A stretch of DNA of 12,039 bases from Syntrophaceae bacterium UBA2192 (GCA_002327315.1 DCVI01000203.1:1-12039); one strand, 5' to 3'. Shown: positions 1-5,535, counted from the stretch's first letter. Notes: generated from the letters alone by a model not told the origin. Numbers and translations: made by a program.

Positions 1-21
1 TTTAGCCTTTTGCCTTTTGCC
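1..21. repeat. Heptanucleotide tandem repeat (TTTTGCC)n
   Basis: Three consecutive 7-base units at the window edge, TTTAGCC then two of TTTTGCC, lie directly after the trpB stop codon and share one base with it. The array may continue outside the window. It is one of three unrelated heptamer arrays in intergenic DNA here, beside 4382-4409 and 8630-8664. Confidence 0.6.
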
Positions 22-1391
22 TATCTTCCGATACACTTCGGGTGTTTCTCGATCGCCTTGAGGGCCCTCTGGATCTCCTTGTCGGGCAGCTCGTGAGGCT
101 CCAGTTTCCCAGAGAGATAGTTGTCGTAGGAGGCCAGGTCGATGATGCCGTGACCGCTGTAGCAGAATAGGATGGTCTTCTCCTTTCCCTCCTGCTTCGC
201 CCGCCTCGCCTCGTCCACGACGGCGGCTATGGCGTGGTTGGTCTCCGGGGCGGGGATGAACCCCTCCGTCCGGGCCCAGAGCACGCCTGTCTCGAAGGTC
301 TCGATCTGGTTGTAGGCTCGCGCTTCGACGAGTTTCTCCTTGACGACGTGGCTCACGATGGGCGCCATGCCGTGGTAACGGAGCCCGCCCGCGTGGATCG
401 ACTCGGGGATGAAGTCGTGGCCGAGGGTGTGCATGGGCAGCAGCGGGGTCATCTTGGCCACGTCGCCGAAGTCGTAGGCGAAGGGACCCTTGGTGAGCGT
501 GGGGCAGGAAGCGGGCTCGGAGGCAATGATGCTGAGCTTCTTCCCGTTGATCTTGTCCCGTACAAAGGGCAGGCTCACGCCGCCGAAGTTGCTCCCGCCG
601 CCGGCACAGCCGATAACCACGTCGGGGTATTTGCCGATCTTCTCGAATTGCTTTTTCGCCTCGAGGCCGATGATTGTCTGGTGCAGCAGCACGTGGTTCA
701 GCACGCTCCCGAGGGAATAGCGGCAGTCCTTGGTGGAGACCGCATGCTCGACAGCCTCGCTGATGGCAATCCCCAGGCTGCCGGGACAATCCGGGTCCTG
801 GGCAAGGATGTTGCGCCCCGCCTGGGTCGTTTCACTGGGGCTGGGGATGCAGTTGGCCCCCCAGGTCGACATCATCATGCGCCGGTAGGGCTTCTGGTTG
901 TAGCTCACGCGGACCATGAAGACCTGGCACTCCAGGCCGAACATCTGGCAGGCCATGGCCAGGGCGCTTCCCCACTGACCTGCCCCCGTCTCCGTCGAGA
1001 GCTTCTTGATCCCGAAGACCTTGTTGTAATAGGCCTGAGGAATGGCCGTGTTGGGCTTGTGGGAGCCGGGGGGGCTCACGCTTTCGTCCTTGTAGTAGAT
1101 CTTGACGGGGCACTTCAGGGCCTTTTCAAAATTGAGGGCGCGCTTCAGCGGCGTGGGACGGTACAGGAGGTACTTGTCCAGGACCTCGTCGGGAATCGTG
1201 ATCAGGCGCTCCGTGCTCACCTCCTGCTCGATGATGTTCATGGGAAAGATGGGGGCCAGGTCCTGCGGGCCGACGGGCTGGCCAGTGCCCGGGTGCAGGG
1301 GAGGATTCATGGGGGTCGGCATGTCGGGCAGGATATTGTACCATTGCCTGGGAATCTCCGAATCGTTCAGCATGATCTTTCGCTCTTCCAT
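21..1391 (-). CDS. trpB: TrpB2-type tryptophan synthase beta subunit (PLP-dependent)
   Basis: A 456-residue fold-type II PLP enzyme of the tryptophan synthase beta family, expected to condense indole with L-serine to give L-tryptophan in the cytosol. The PLP lysine is K112 in GSHKPNTA, the catalytic glutamate is E134 in TETGAGQW, the phosphate-binding loop is CAGGGSN (262-268), a second glutamate motif is EGFIPAPETNHA (from 376), and the cofactor-ring serine lies in CYSGHG (410-415). The longer N-terminus, the YRPTPL segment (77-82) and the overall length identify the TrpB2 branch rather than the roughly 400-residue TrpB1 that pairs with TrpA. No trpA is adjacent. I chose ATG 1391 because GGAGGT lies 7 bases upstream; the frame stays open to an ATG at 1613, but that stretch reads through repeat elements. 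A trp attenuator lies upstream, so Trp availability probably controls it. Family is certain; whether it serves de novo synthesis or indole salvage is inference. Confidence 0.95.
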   Translation of the reverse strand: MEERKIMLNDSEIPRQWYNILPDMPTPMNPPLHPGTGQPVGPQDLAPIFPMNIIEQEVSTERLITIPDEVLDKYLLYRPTPLKRALNFEKALKCPVKIYYKDESVSPPGSHKPNTAIPQAYYNKVFGIKKLSTETGAGQWGSALAMACQMFGLECQVFMVRVSYNQKPYRRMMMSTWGANCIPSPSETTQAGRNILAQDPDCPGSLGIAISEAVEHAVSTKDCRYSLGSVLNHVLLHQTIIGLEAKKQFEKIGKYPDVVIGCAGGGSNFGGVSLPFVRDKINGKKLSIIASEPASCPTLTKGPFAYDFGDVAKMTPLLPMHTLGHDFIPESIHAGGLRYHGMAPIVSHVVKEKLVEARAYNQIETFETGVLWARTEGFIPAPETNHAIAAVVDEARRAKQEGKEKTILFCYSGHGIIDLASYDNYLSGKLEPHELPDKEIQRALKAIEKHPKCIGR

Positions 1392-1398
1392 TTCTCTG

Positions 1399-1404
1399 AC
1401 CTCC
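1399..1404 (-). promoter_or_regulatory. Ribosome binding site deciding the trpB start
   Basis: GGAGGT on the minus strand, 7 bases before ATG 1391. It is the best Shine-Dalgarno match near the TrpB2 homology and argues against the in-frame ATG at 1613 as the main start. Confidence 0.85.
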
Positions 1405-1463
1405 TTCATTTCGTTTATTTCGTTCGATCGTTCATTTCCCGTGAAGACCCTTTCCTTGATCTT

Positions 1464-1500
1464 CCTCTCCCTTGAGGGGAGAGGATTGAGGTGAGGGTGA
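1464..1500 (+). repeat. REP-like palindromic element, family A copy 1
   Basis: A CCTCTCCC / GGGAGAGG hairpin (1464-1471 with 1477-1484) followed by the tail ATTGAGGTGAGGGTGA. Similar elements occur at 1509, 9227, 9286 (inverted) and 11042. It lies in the untranslated leader of trpB, between the attenuator terminator and the start codon. Confidence 0.8.
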
Positions 1501-1508
1501 ATCATCCC

Positions 1509-1542
1509 TTTCCTCTTCCGGGAGAGGGTCGGGGTGAGGGTG
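1509..1542 (+). repeat. REP-like palindromic element, family A copy 2
   Basis: Same family and orientation as the copy at 1464. The arms CCTCTTCC and GGGAGAGG carry one mismatch and the tail is TCGGGGTGAGGGTGA. Copies 1 and 2 form a direct pair separated by about 8 bases. Confidence 0.75.
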
Positions 1543-1563
1543 AATGCTCTCCAGTACAAATAC

Positions 1564-1594
1564 AAAAAAGCCATGGGACCTTTCCCATGGCTTT
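1564..1594 (-). terminator. Intrinsic terminator of the trp leader (attenuator)
   Basis: On the minus strand the 12-bp perfect stem AAAGCCATGGGA / TCCCATGGCTTT with a 4-base loop (AAGG) runs into six T. This is a canonical Rho-independent terminator oriented with trpB. It lies between the leader peptide and trpB, where it can only stop transcription before trpB. Its 5' arm GCCATGGG (1584-1591) can pair instead with CCCATGGC at 1609-1616. Confidence 0.88.
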
Positions 1595-1616
1595 CATATA
1601 TCCAGTCGGCCATGGG
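1584..1616 (-). promoter_or_regulatory. Candidate antiterminator hairpin of the trp leader
   Basis: On the minus strand CCCATGGC (1616-1609) is perfectly complementary over 8 bp to GCCATGGG (1591-1584), the 5' arm of the terminator, with a 17-base loop. The pairing excludes the terminator and is available to the RNA polymerase earlier. It is weaker than the terminator stem, so it would act kinetically. Pairing is seen in the sequence; the role is inference. Confidence 0.55.
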
Positions 1617-1635
1617 TGATCTTCCTCACCCACAG
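1610..1635 (-). promoter_or_regulatory. Hairpin C (candidate anti-antiterminator) of the trp leader
   Basis: On the minus strand CTGTGGGTGA (1635-1626) pairs with TCACCCATGG (1619-1610): 10 bp with two G-U pairs and a GGAAGA loop. It ties up the CCATGG copy needed for the antiterminator, so its formation should favour termination. Its 5' arm overlaps the 3' arm of hairpin B. Confidence 0.55.
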
Positions 1636-1665
1636 CCCCTTATGTCAATAAGAGGGCCCCGTGGG
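1629..1665 (-). promoter_or_regulatory. Hairpin B of the trp leader, enclosing the leader stop codon
   Basis: On the minus strand CCCAC, GGCCC and CTTAT pair in order with GTGGG, GGGCT and ATAAG: 15 bp with a GG bulge, a T bulge and a TGAC loop. The TGA stop of the leader peptide lies in the loop, so a ribosome finishing the leader would open this stem, while one stalled at the Trp codons would leave it free. B and C share bases 1629-1635 and exclude each other. Confidence 0.55.
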
Positions 1666-1725
1666 CAGGGTCCTGTTGCCCTGCCACCACCAGCCGAACG
1701 TGTTAATTGCGAAAAGCCTGTTCAT
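1645..1725 (-). CDS. trpL: trp operon leader peptide with Trp-Trp-Trp
   Basis: A 26-codon open frame, ATG 1725 to TGA 1645. It begins MNRLFAINTFG, has three consecutive TGG codons at residues 12-14 (1692-1684) and ends ...TGPSY. Runs of Trp codons in a short ORF just ahead of a terminator are the hallmark of ribosome-mediated trp attenuation, as in E. coli trpL, which has two. A modest AGGT lies 7 bases before the ATG. Stalling at the Trp codons would cover the 5' arm of hairpin A, which starts inside the last TGG. Upstream is a TTGACA promoter candidate; downstream are hairpins B and C, the terminator and then trpB2. The peptide itself probably has no function beyond its translation. Too short for routine gene callers. 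Confidence 0.85.
   Translation of the reverse strand: MNRLFAINTFGWWWQGNRTLPTGPSY
1664..1685 (-). promoter_or_regulatory. Hairpin A (pause-type) at the Trp codons
   Basis: On the minus strand GGCAGGG (1685-1679) pairs perfectly with CCCTGCC (1670-1664), 7 bp with an 8-base loop. The 5' arm starts in the third Trp codon, the position of the 1:2 pause hairpin in classical trp leaders. It overlaps hairpin B by only 2 bases, so it may time the ribosome rather than exclude B. Confidence 0.55.
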
Positions 1726-1760
1726 AATCGATACCTGCCTGCCCATTATCACAGGCTTTT
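1712..1760. repeat. Long interrupted inverted repeat over the trp promoter and leader start
   Basis: AAAAGCCTGT (1712-1721) and ACAGGCTTTT (1751-1760) form perfect 10-bp arms, continued inside by ATAAT (1724-1728) and ATTAT (1745-1749). One arm lies in the promoter spacer and the other in leader codons 2-5. If the proposed transcription start is right, the upstream arm is not transcribed, so the symmetry would be read as DNA (an operator) rather than RNA. No resemblance to the E. coli TrpR operator was noticed. Confidence 0.5.
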
Positions 1761-1771
1761 TCCCCTGTCAA
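1745..1771 (-). promoter_or_regulatory. Sigma-70-type promoter candidate for trpL-trpB
   Basis: Minus strand: perfect TTGACA (1771-1766), then 15 bases, then GATAAT (1750-1745). TAATGG with 17-base spacing is an alternative -10. The expected start near 1738 gives a short 5' end just ahead of the leader ATG at 1725. The 15-base spacing is short. Confidence 0.55.
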
Positions 1772-1893
1772 GTCCTTCCCGTACAGCTTTGCCCCCCTTC
1801 CTGCAAACCCGTCGGGGTAAGCTTTTCGGGCATCAGGCAGGCCCCGCCACAGCTGCCCCCGCAAGGACAGAACGTCAGAATGGGCTTATTTTA
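1772..1893. other. Intergenic stretch between divergent promoters, no gene seen
   Basis: About 120 bases between the minus-strand trp promoter and the plus-strand yciO promoter. I see C-rich runs and partial symmetries such as CCCG...CGGG, but no ORF with a convincing start and no RNA family I can name. Confidence 0.4.
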
Positions 1894-1922
1894 TTGAAAA
1901 TAAAGTGCTTTTCTGGTAAAAT
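1894..1922 (+). promoter_or_regulatory. Sigma-70-type promoter for the yciO-like gene and rng
   Basis: TTGAAA (1894-1899), 17-base spacer, TAAAAT (1917-1922): each hexamer matches the consensus at 5 of 6 positions with ideal spacing, in an AT-rich patch of otherwise GC-rich DNA. The expected start near 1929 gives a leader of about 25 bases before ATG 1955. Confidence 0.75.
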
Positions 1923-1954
1923 ATTAAAGCTTAATTGGCACATGGCACAAACAT

Positions 1955-2563
1955 ATGCTCCTGTCCATCAACGAGAAGAACCCGCAGGTGCGGCTGATCC
2001 GAAAAGCCGTCGAAGCGCTGCGAAACGGAGGGATCATCATCTATCCCACGGACACGGTCTACGGGATCGGCTGCGATCTTTACAACAAGCGGGCGATTGA
2101 GAAGATCCACGAGCTCAAGCGCCGCAGCCAGAAGCAGCCCTTCAGCTTCATCTGTGCCGACCTGAGGGACATCAGCCAGTATGCCCTTGTCACCAATTAC
2201 GCCTACAAAACCATGAAGCGGTTGTTACCGGGGCCCTACACGTTCATCCTCCCCGCGTCGCGTCTCGTCCCCAAGATCCTGATGACGAAACGGCAGACCA
2301 CGGGAATCCGGGTCCCTGCAAATGAGATATGTCTGTCACTCGTGCGCGAGCTGGGACACCCCATCATCAGCACCAGCGCATCGACGGACAAGGACGAGAT
2401 CCTGAGCGACCCGGAAGAGATCCGGGACCGCTACGGGCATGCCGTGGAGCTCATTCTCGACGGGGGCATCCTCACATCGGAGATGTCCAGCGTCATCAGC
2501 CTCGTGGACGACGTTCCCGAGGTGATACGCGCCGGCAAGGGCGACGTGAGCGAGTTTACGTGA
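1955..2563 (+). CDS. YciO/YrdC/Sua5-family protein (possible threonylcarbamoyl-AMP synthase)
   Basis: A 202-residue single-domain member of the Sua5/YciO/YrdC/YwlC superfamily. Characterised TsaC/Sua5 enzymes make L-threonylcarbamoyl-AMP from Thr, bicarbonate and ATP for t6A at position 37 of ANN-decoding tRNAs. Family signatures are GGIIIYPTDTVYGIGCD (25-41), a KRR...KQPFSFI basic stretch (55-66), LPGPYTFILP (91-100), TGIRVP (116-121) and ISTSAS (138-143). Length and pattern fit YciO better than TsaC: the usual Asn of the TSAN motif is Ser here, and the N-terminus aligns with E. coli YciO from residue 1. YciO does not simply replace TsaC in E. coli, so the t6A assignment is uncertain. ATG 1955 is chosen by homology; no clear Shine-Dalgarno precedes it. 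rng starts 40 bases downstream on the same strand, suggesting an operon. Confidence 0.88.
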   Translation: MLLSINEKNPQVRLIRKAVEALRNGGIIIYPTDTVYGIGCDLYNKRAIEKIHELKRRSQKQPFSFICADLRDISQYALVTNYAYKTMKRLLPGPYTFILPASRLVPKILMTKRQTTGIRVPANEICLSLVRELGHPIISTSASTDKDEILSDPEEIRDRYGHAVELILDGGILTSEMSSVISLVDDVPEVIRAGKGDVSEFT

Positions 2564-2603
2564 TGCCCGTTTAACCGGGTGGGGGACAGCGAGGAAAACT
2601 TTC

Positions 2604-4376
2604 ATGAAAAAGATCATGCTCATCAACGCCGTGGACCAGGAGCTGAGCCGGATGGCCGTCCTGGAGAGCGGCAAGCTCGTGGAGTACAACATCCAGATGT
2701 CGGCCCGGGAGCCGATCACGGGCAACATCTACAAGGGGATCGTCCTCAAGGTCGAGCGGGGCCTCCAGGCGGCCTTCGTGGACTACGGCGCCAAGAAGCA
2801 CGGGTTTCTGCCCCTGCACGACGTGAGCCCCGAGTACTTCCGCGCAAACGAGGAGTCCGAGGAGGAAGGCCACCGGCACCGGGGCAGGCCGTACCTGCGA
2901 AACGGTCAGGAGATCATCGTACAGGTCGCCCGGGACGAAAAGGACCACAAGGGCGCCATGCTCACGACATTCATCTCGCTTCCCGGCCGCTACGTCGTCC
3001 TGATGCCGAACCGACAGAGCACGGGGATTTCCCGCAAGATCGACGACGACGAGTCGCGCAAGAGCCTGATGGAGCTCATGGAGCAGATCTCGGCCGAGGA
3101 GCGGGTGGGTTTCATCGTTCGCACCGCCGGGATGAACCGGACCAAACAGGAGCTCTCCCGCGATTATTACGTCCTGCTGCGGATCTGGCGGGACATCGAG
3201 AAAAAGGCCAAGGAAGTCCACGCGCCGGCCCTGATCCACCAGGAGGGCGATTTCGGGGTGCGCTCGCTCAGGGACTACTTCACGACGGAGATCCAGGAGA
3301 TCCTGGTAGACGACATGGAGACGTTCCGGAAGATGCGCACCTACATCAACACGGTCGCCCCCCGCAACGTCAAGATGATCACGCTCTACCAGGACAAGAC
3401 GCCGCTGTTCGACCGCTACCACCTGGAGCCCCAGCTTGACGCCATCTACAAGGAACGGGCGGATCTCAAGAGCGGCGGCTACCTCATCATCAACCCCACG
3501 GAGGCGATGATCACCATCGACGTCAACTCGGGCCGGGCCTCGGACCGCCGCGACGTGGAGGAAACCGCCTACCGCGCGAATCTGGAGGCAGCCGAGGAGA
3601 TCGCCCGGCAACTGAGGCTTCGCGACCTCGGGGGGCTCATCGTCATCGACTTCATCGACATGAAGGACCGCAAGCACATCGCCGAGATCGAGAAGACCTT
3701 CAAGAAGGCGCTGAGCCTCGATCGGGCCCGGACCCAGATCTCGCGCATCTCCAAGTTCGGGATGATGGAGCTATCCCGCCAGCGCAAGAAATCCAACATC
3801 CAGGAGATCAGCCACGTGACCTGCCCGCACTGCAAGGGCGCCGGCATGCGGCCCTCCCTCGAGTACGCTGCGCTCAGCACCTTTCGCAAGATCCGCCTCA
3901 ACGTCCTGAAGGGGACCTACTCGTCCGCCCGGATCACGCTGCCCCACGAGATCGCCAATTACCTTCTCAACCAGAAGCGAAGCGAGATCGTGGAGCTGGA
4001 GAGCCTCCACAACGTGTCGATCCTCATCTCCGGCAATCCCGACATGCTCTGGGAGGAGGCAAAGTTCGAGTTCGTCGAGCGGGAAACGATCCCTCTGCCG
4101 GCATCCGAAGCGGAGGAAGGAAAGGGCGAGCAAGCCAGGGCGGAAGGCGCCCCCGGGGAAGCAAGCCGGGGGCCCCGGAAGAAGCGCTCGCGGCGCGGGC
4201 GTAGGAAGCCCGGGGACAGGACCCCCGAGCCTGCTCAGGAGGCCGGACAGGCCCCCTCGGAGCCTCATGACACAGTCGAGCCAAGGCCGGAGGAGCCCCC
4301 GCAGCAGGATTCGCCCGACGAGAAGAAACCCGGCGGGGGAATCATCACCCGGATTTACGATATCTTTAAATTCTAA
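2604..4376 (+). CDS. rng: Ribonuclease G/E family endoribonuclease
   Basis: A 590-residue single-strand-specific endoribonuclease for rRNA maturation and mRNA decay. It has an N-terminal S1 RNA-binding domain (about 37-120, with NIYKGIVLKVERGLQAAFVDYG), the RNase H-like/DNase I-like catalytic region with the magnesium aspartates D306 (DVNSG) and D349 (DFIDM), and the zinc-link cysteines C407 and C410 (CPHCKG) that join subunits. Catalytic homology ends near 490. About 100 low-complexity residues follow: an acidic/Ala-rich part, an Arg/Lys patch (PRKKRSRRGRRK, 524-535), a Pro/Glu-rich segment, and the terminal motif ITRIYDIFKF. That is longer than RNase G (489 aa) but far shorter than E. coli RNase E (1061 aa); the patch may bind RNA (inference). 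Start ATG 2604 follows GAGGA at 8 bases. It probably shares a transcript with the gene 40 bases upstream and faces convergent proC. Confidence 0.95.
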   Translation: MKKIMLINAVDQELSRMAVLESGKLVEYNIQMSAREPITGNIYKGIVLKVERGLQAAFVDYGAKKHGFLPLHDVSPEYFRANEESEEEGHRHRGRPYLRNGQEIIVQVARDEKDHKGAMLTTFISLPGRYVVLMPNRQSTGISRKIDDDESRKSLMELMEQISAEERVGFIVRTAGMNRTKQELSRDYYVLLRIWRDIEKKAKEVHAPALIHQEGDFGVRSLRDYFTTEIQEILVDDMETFRKMRTYINTVAPRNVKMITLYQDKTPLFDRYHLEPQLDAIYKERADLKSGGYLIINPTEAMITIDVNSGRASDRRDVEETAYRANLEAAEEIARQLRLRDLGGLIVIDFIDMKDRKHIAEIEKTFKKALSLDRARTQISRISKFGMMELSRQRKKSNIQEISHVTCPHCKGAGMRPSLEYAALSTFRKIRLNVLKGTYSSARITLPHEIANYLLNQKRSEIVELESLHNVSILISGNPDMLWEEAKFEFVERETIPLPASEAEEGKGEQARAEGAPGEASRGPRKKRSRRGRRKPGDRTPEPAQEAGQAPSEPHDTVEPRPEEPPQQDSPDEKKPGGGIITRIYDIFKF

Positions 4377-4381
4377 CGAAG

Positions 4382-4409
4382 AGCCACAAGCCCCAAGCCG
4401 CAAGCCACA
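4382..4409. repeat. Heptanucleotide tandem repeat (AGCCNCA)4
   Basis: Four consecutive 7-base units: AGCCACA, AGCCCCA, AGCCGCA, AGCCACA. Only the fifth base varies. The array begins 5 bases after the rng stop codon and lies before the convergent terminator-like element. Confidence 0.8.
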
Positions 4410-4414
4410 AGGCT

Positions 4415-4470
4415 AAAAAAATCCCCCTCTTCCCCCTTTGATAAAGGGGGATGCAAGGGGGATTTTCTTT
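4415..4470. terminator. Palindromic CCCCCTTT element, likely bidirectional terminator of rng and proC
   Basis: Nested palindrome: inner TCCCCCTTT / AAAGGGGGA (4431-4439 with 4443-4451) and outer AATCCCCCT / AGGGGGATT, flanked by A-runs on the left and T-runs on the right. That gives a hairpin plus U-tract in either direction. It sits between convergent rng and proC. A shorter relative lies at 8682-8716, so this is a dispersed element (family B) serving as a terminator. Confidence 0.7.
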
Positions 4471-4529
4471 TTCTGTCGGCTGACGGCTTTTTCTGCTCCC
4501 GAATCCTGAAGTCCGATTCCCGACGCCCG

Positions 4530-4548
4530 TAGGCCCCGCGGGGGCCTA
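4530..4548. repeat. Hairpin overlapping the proC stop codon
   Basis: Perfect 8-bp arms TAGGCCCC / GGGGCCTA with a 3-base loop; the right arm includes the proC stop codon (4546-4548). No T-run follows on the minus strand, so it is not a classical terminator by itself; it may protect the 3' end or slow polymerase. Confidence 0.55.
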
Positions 4549-5361
4549 CTTGCCTTTCCCCAACTCCTTCGAGCGCAGCGTTGCCGCCTCGACGGCCAGG
4601 ATGAGGGCCGAGCGAAGGCCGCCTTCCTCCAGGGCCTGGATGCCGGCGATTGTCGTCCCGCCGGGCGAGGTGACCATGTCCCGCAGCTCACCGGGGTGTT
4701 TGCCGCTCTCCAGGAAAAGCTTTGCTGCCCCCAGGAGCGTCTGGGCCGCCAGCTTCAGGGCCACATCCCGGGGCAGGCCCATGAGGACCCCCCCGTCGGA
4801 GAGCGCGTCGATCATAATGAATGCATAGGCGGGACCGCTTCCGGAGAGCCCCGTCACGGCGTCCATGAGGTCCTCCTTGACGACAACCGTCACGCCCAGG
4901 GCATCGAAGATCTCCCGGGCCGCAGCCAGATCGGCCCCGGAGGCATTTTCGCCTGCCGCCAGTGCCGCCGCCCCCTCTCCCACCAGTGCCGCGGTGTTGG
5001 GCATAACACGGACGATAGGCACGCCCTTCTTCAGGTGCTCGGCGATGAACCGGATGGGAATGCCGGCGGCAATCGAGATGACAAGCTTCTTGCGGTCGAT
5101 GACGGGGGCGAGTTCCTTGAGCACATCGGCCATCCCCTGGGGTTTGACTGCCAGGACGATGATATCGGCCTCCCGGGCGGCTTTGCGGTTGTCCTCCGTG
5201 GCGGCCACGGCGTATTTGCCCTTCATGTAGGCCAGCCTGTCGGGGACGATGTCGGTCACGGTCACGCTCCCCGGTTGGCCAAGGCCGGCCGTTAGGATGC
5301 CGCTCATAATGACCTCGCCCATCTTCCCCCCGCCGATGACGGCAATCTTCTTTCCCTTCAT
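4546..5361 (-). CDS. proC: Pyrroline-5-carboxylate reductase
   Basis: A 271-residue enzyme that reduces 1-pyrroline-5-carboxylate to L-proline with NAD(P)H, the last step of proline synthesis, in the cytosol. The N-terminal Rossmann fold shows IAVIGGGKMGEVI (6-18), with AVKPQ at 71-75 and RVMPNT at 118-123. The C-terminal dimerisation and substrate domain has the family signature: DAVTGLSGSGPAY (167-179) and MVTSPGGTTIAGI (229-241). Length is normal for the family. Start ATG 5361 follows an AGGAGGGG site (5371-5378) at 9 bases. It is transcribed divergently from yggT. proC often lies near yggS, yggT and divIVA homologues, so the cluster is familiar although proC is inverted here and no yggS is present. 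Confidence 0.97.
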   Translation of the reverse strand: MKGKKIAVIGGGKMGEVIMSGILTAGLGQPGSVTVTDIVPDRLAYMKGKYAVAATEDNRKAAREADIIVLAVKPQGMADVLKELAPVIDRKKLVISIAAGIPIRFIAEHLKKGVPIVRVMPNTAALVGEGAAALAAGENASGADLAAAREIFDALGVTVVVKEDLMDAVTGLSGSGPAYAFIMIDALSDGGVLMGLPRDVALKLAAQTLLGAAKLFLESGKHPGELRDMVTSPGGTTIAGIQALEEGGLRSALILAVEAATLRSKELGKGK

Positions 5362-5447
5362 GATTTCAGCCCCCTCCTGTTTTTTCCGTCCGGCCGGCCA
5401 AATGGCCGCCCGTCTGGCATGAATCTTGTTATCAAGTCCTCATGGCA

Positions 5448-5535
5448 CCGGATTGTCCGCCTGTTTCAGGCGGGCAACCGGAATGGCCCCCGCGGAGGCC
5501 ACCTCCGGGAAATCCCGCACCGGAAGCGGGTTTCC
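5448..5535. repeat. Two consecutive hairpins in the proC-yggT divergent region
   Basis: First hairpin 5448-5481: CCGG, TTG and CCGCCTG pair with CAGGCGG, CAA and CCGG around a TTT loop, with a one-base bulge and a T-G pair. Second hairpin 5508-5535: GGAAA and CCCGC pair with GCGGG and TTTCC around a 7-base loop, with one bulged T. They lie upstream of the yggT promoter. The frame is open here toward yggT but the translation is Pro/Gly low complexity and unlike YggT. Confidence 0.6.

Noticed and set aside
234..1475. 413-codon plus-strand ORF opposite trpB
   Set aside because: Shadow of the GC-rich TrpB2 coding strand; its translation has no recognisable motifs and the minus frame carries all catalytic signatures.
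1629..1700. T-box riboswitch for trpB
   Set aside because: No T-box consensus (AGGGTGGNACCGCG-like) is present, and the tandem Trp codons in a short ORF explain the leader better.
1852..1864. GCTGCCCCCGCAA, reminiscent of a conserved core of cobalamin riboswitches
   Set aside because: No B12-box-like sequence and no GGTGNNAAxCC-type segment at the right distances; the stretch also lies upstream of the proposed transcription starts in both directions.
1534..2100. 188-codon plus-strand ORF across the trp leader into the yciO-like gene
   Set aside because: Overlaps the attenuator on the other strand and the start of a real gene in another frame; the translation is unrelated to any family I know.
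2571..3677. Long minus-strand ORF opposite rng
   Set aside because: Shadow of the RNase G/E gene without family motifs or a plausible start.
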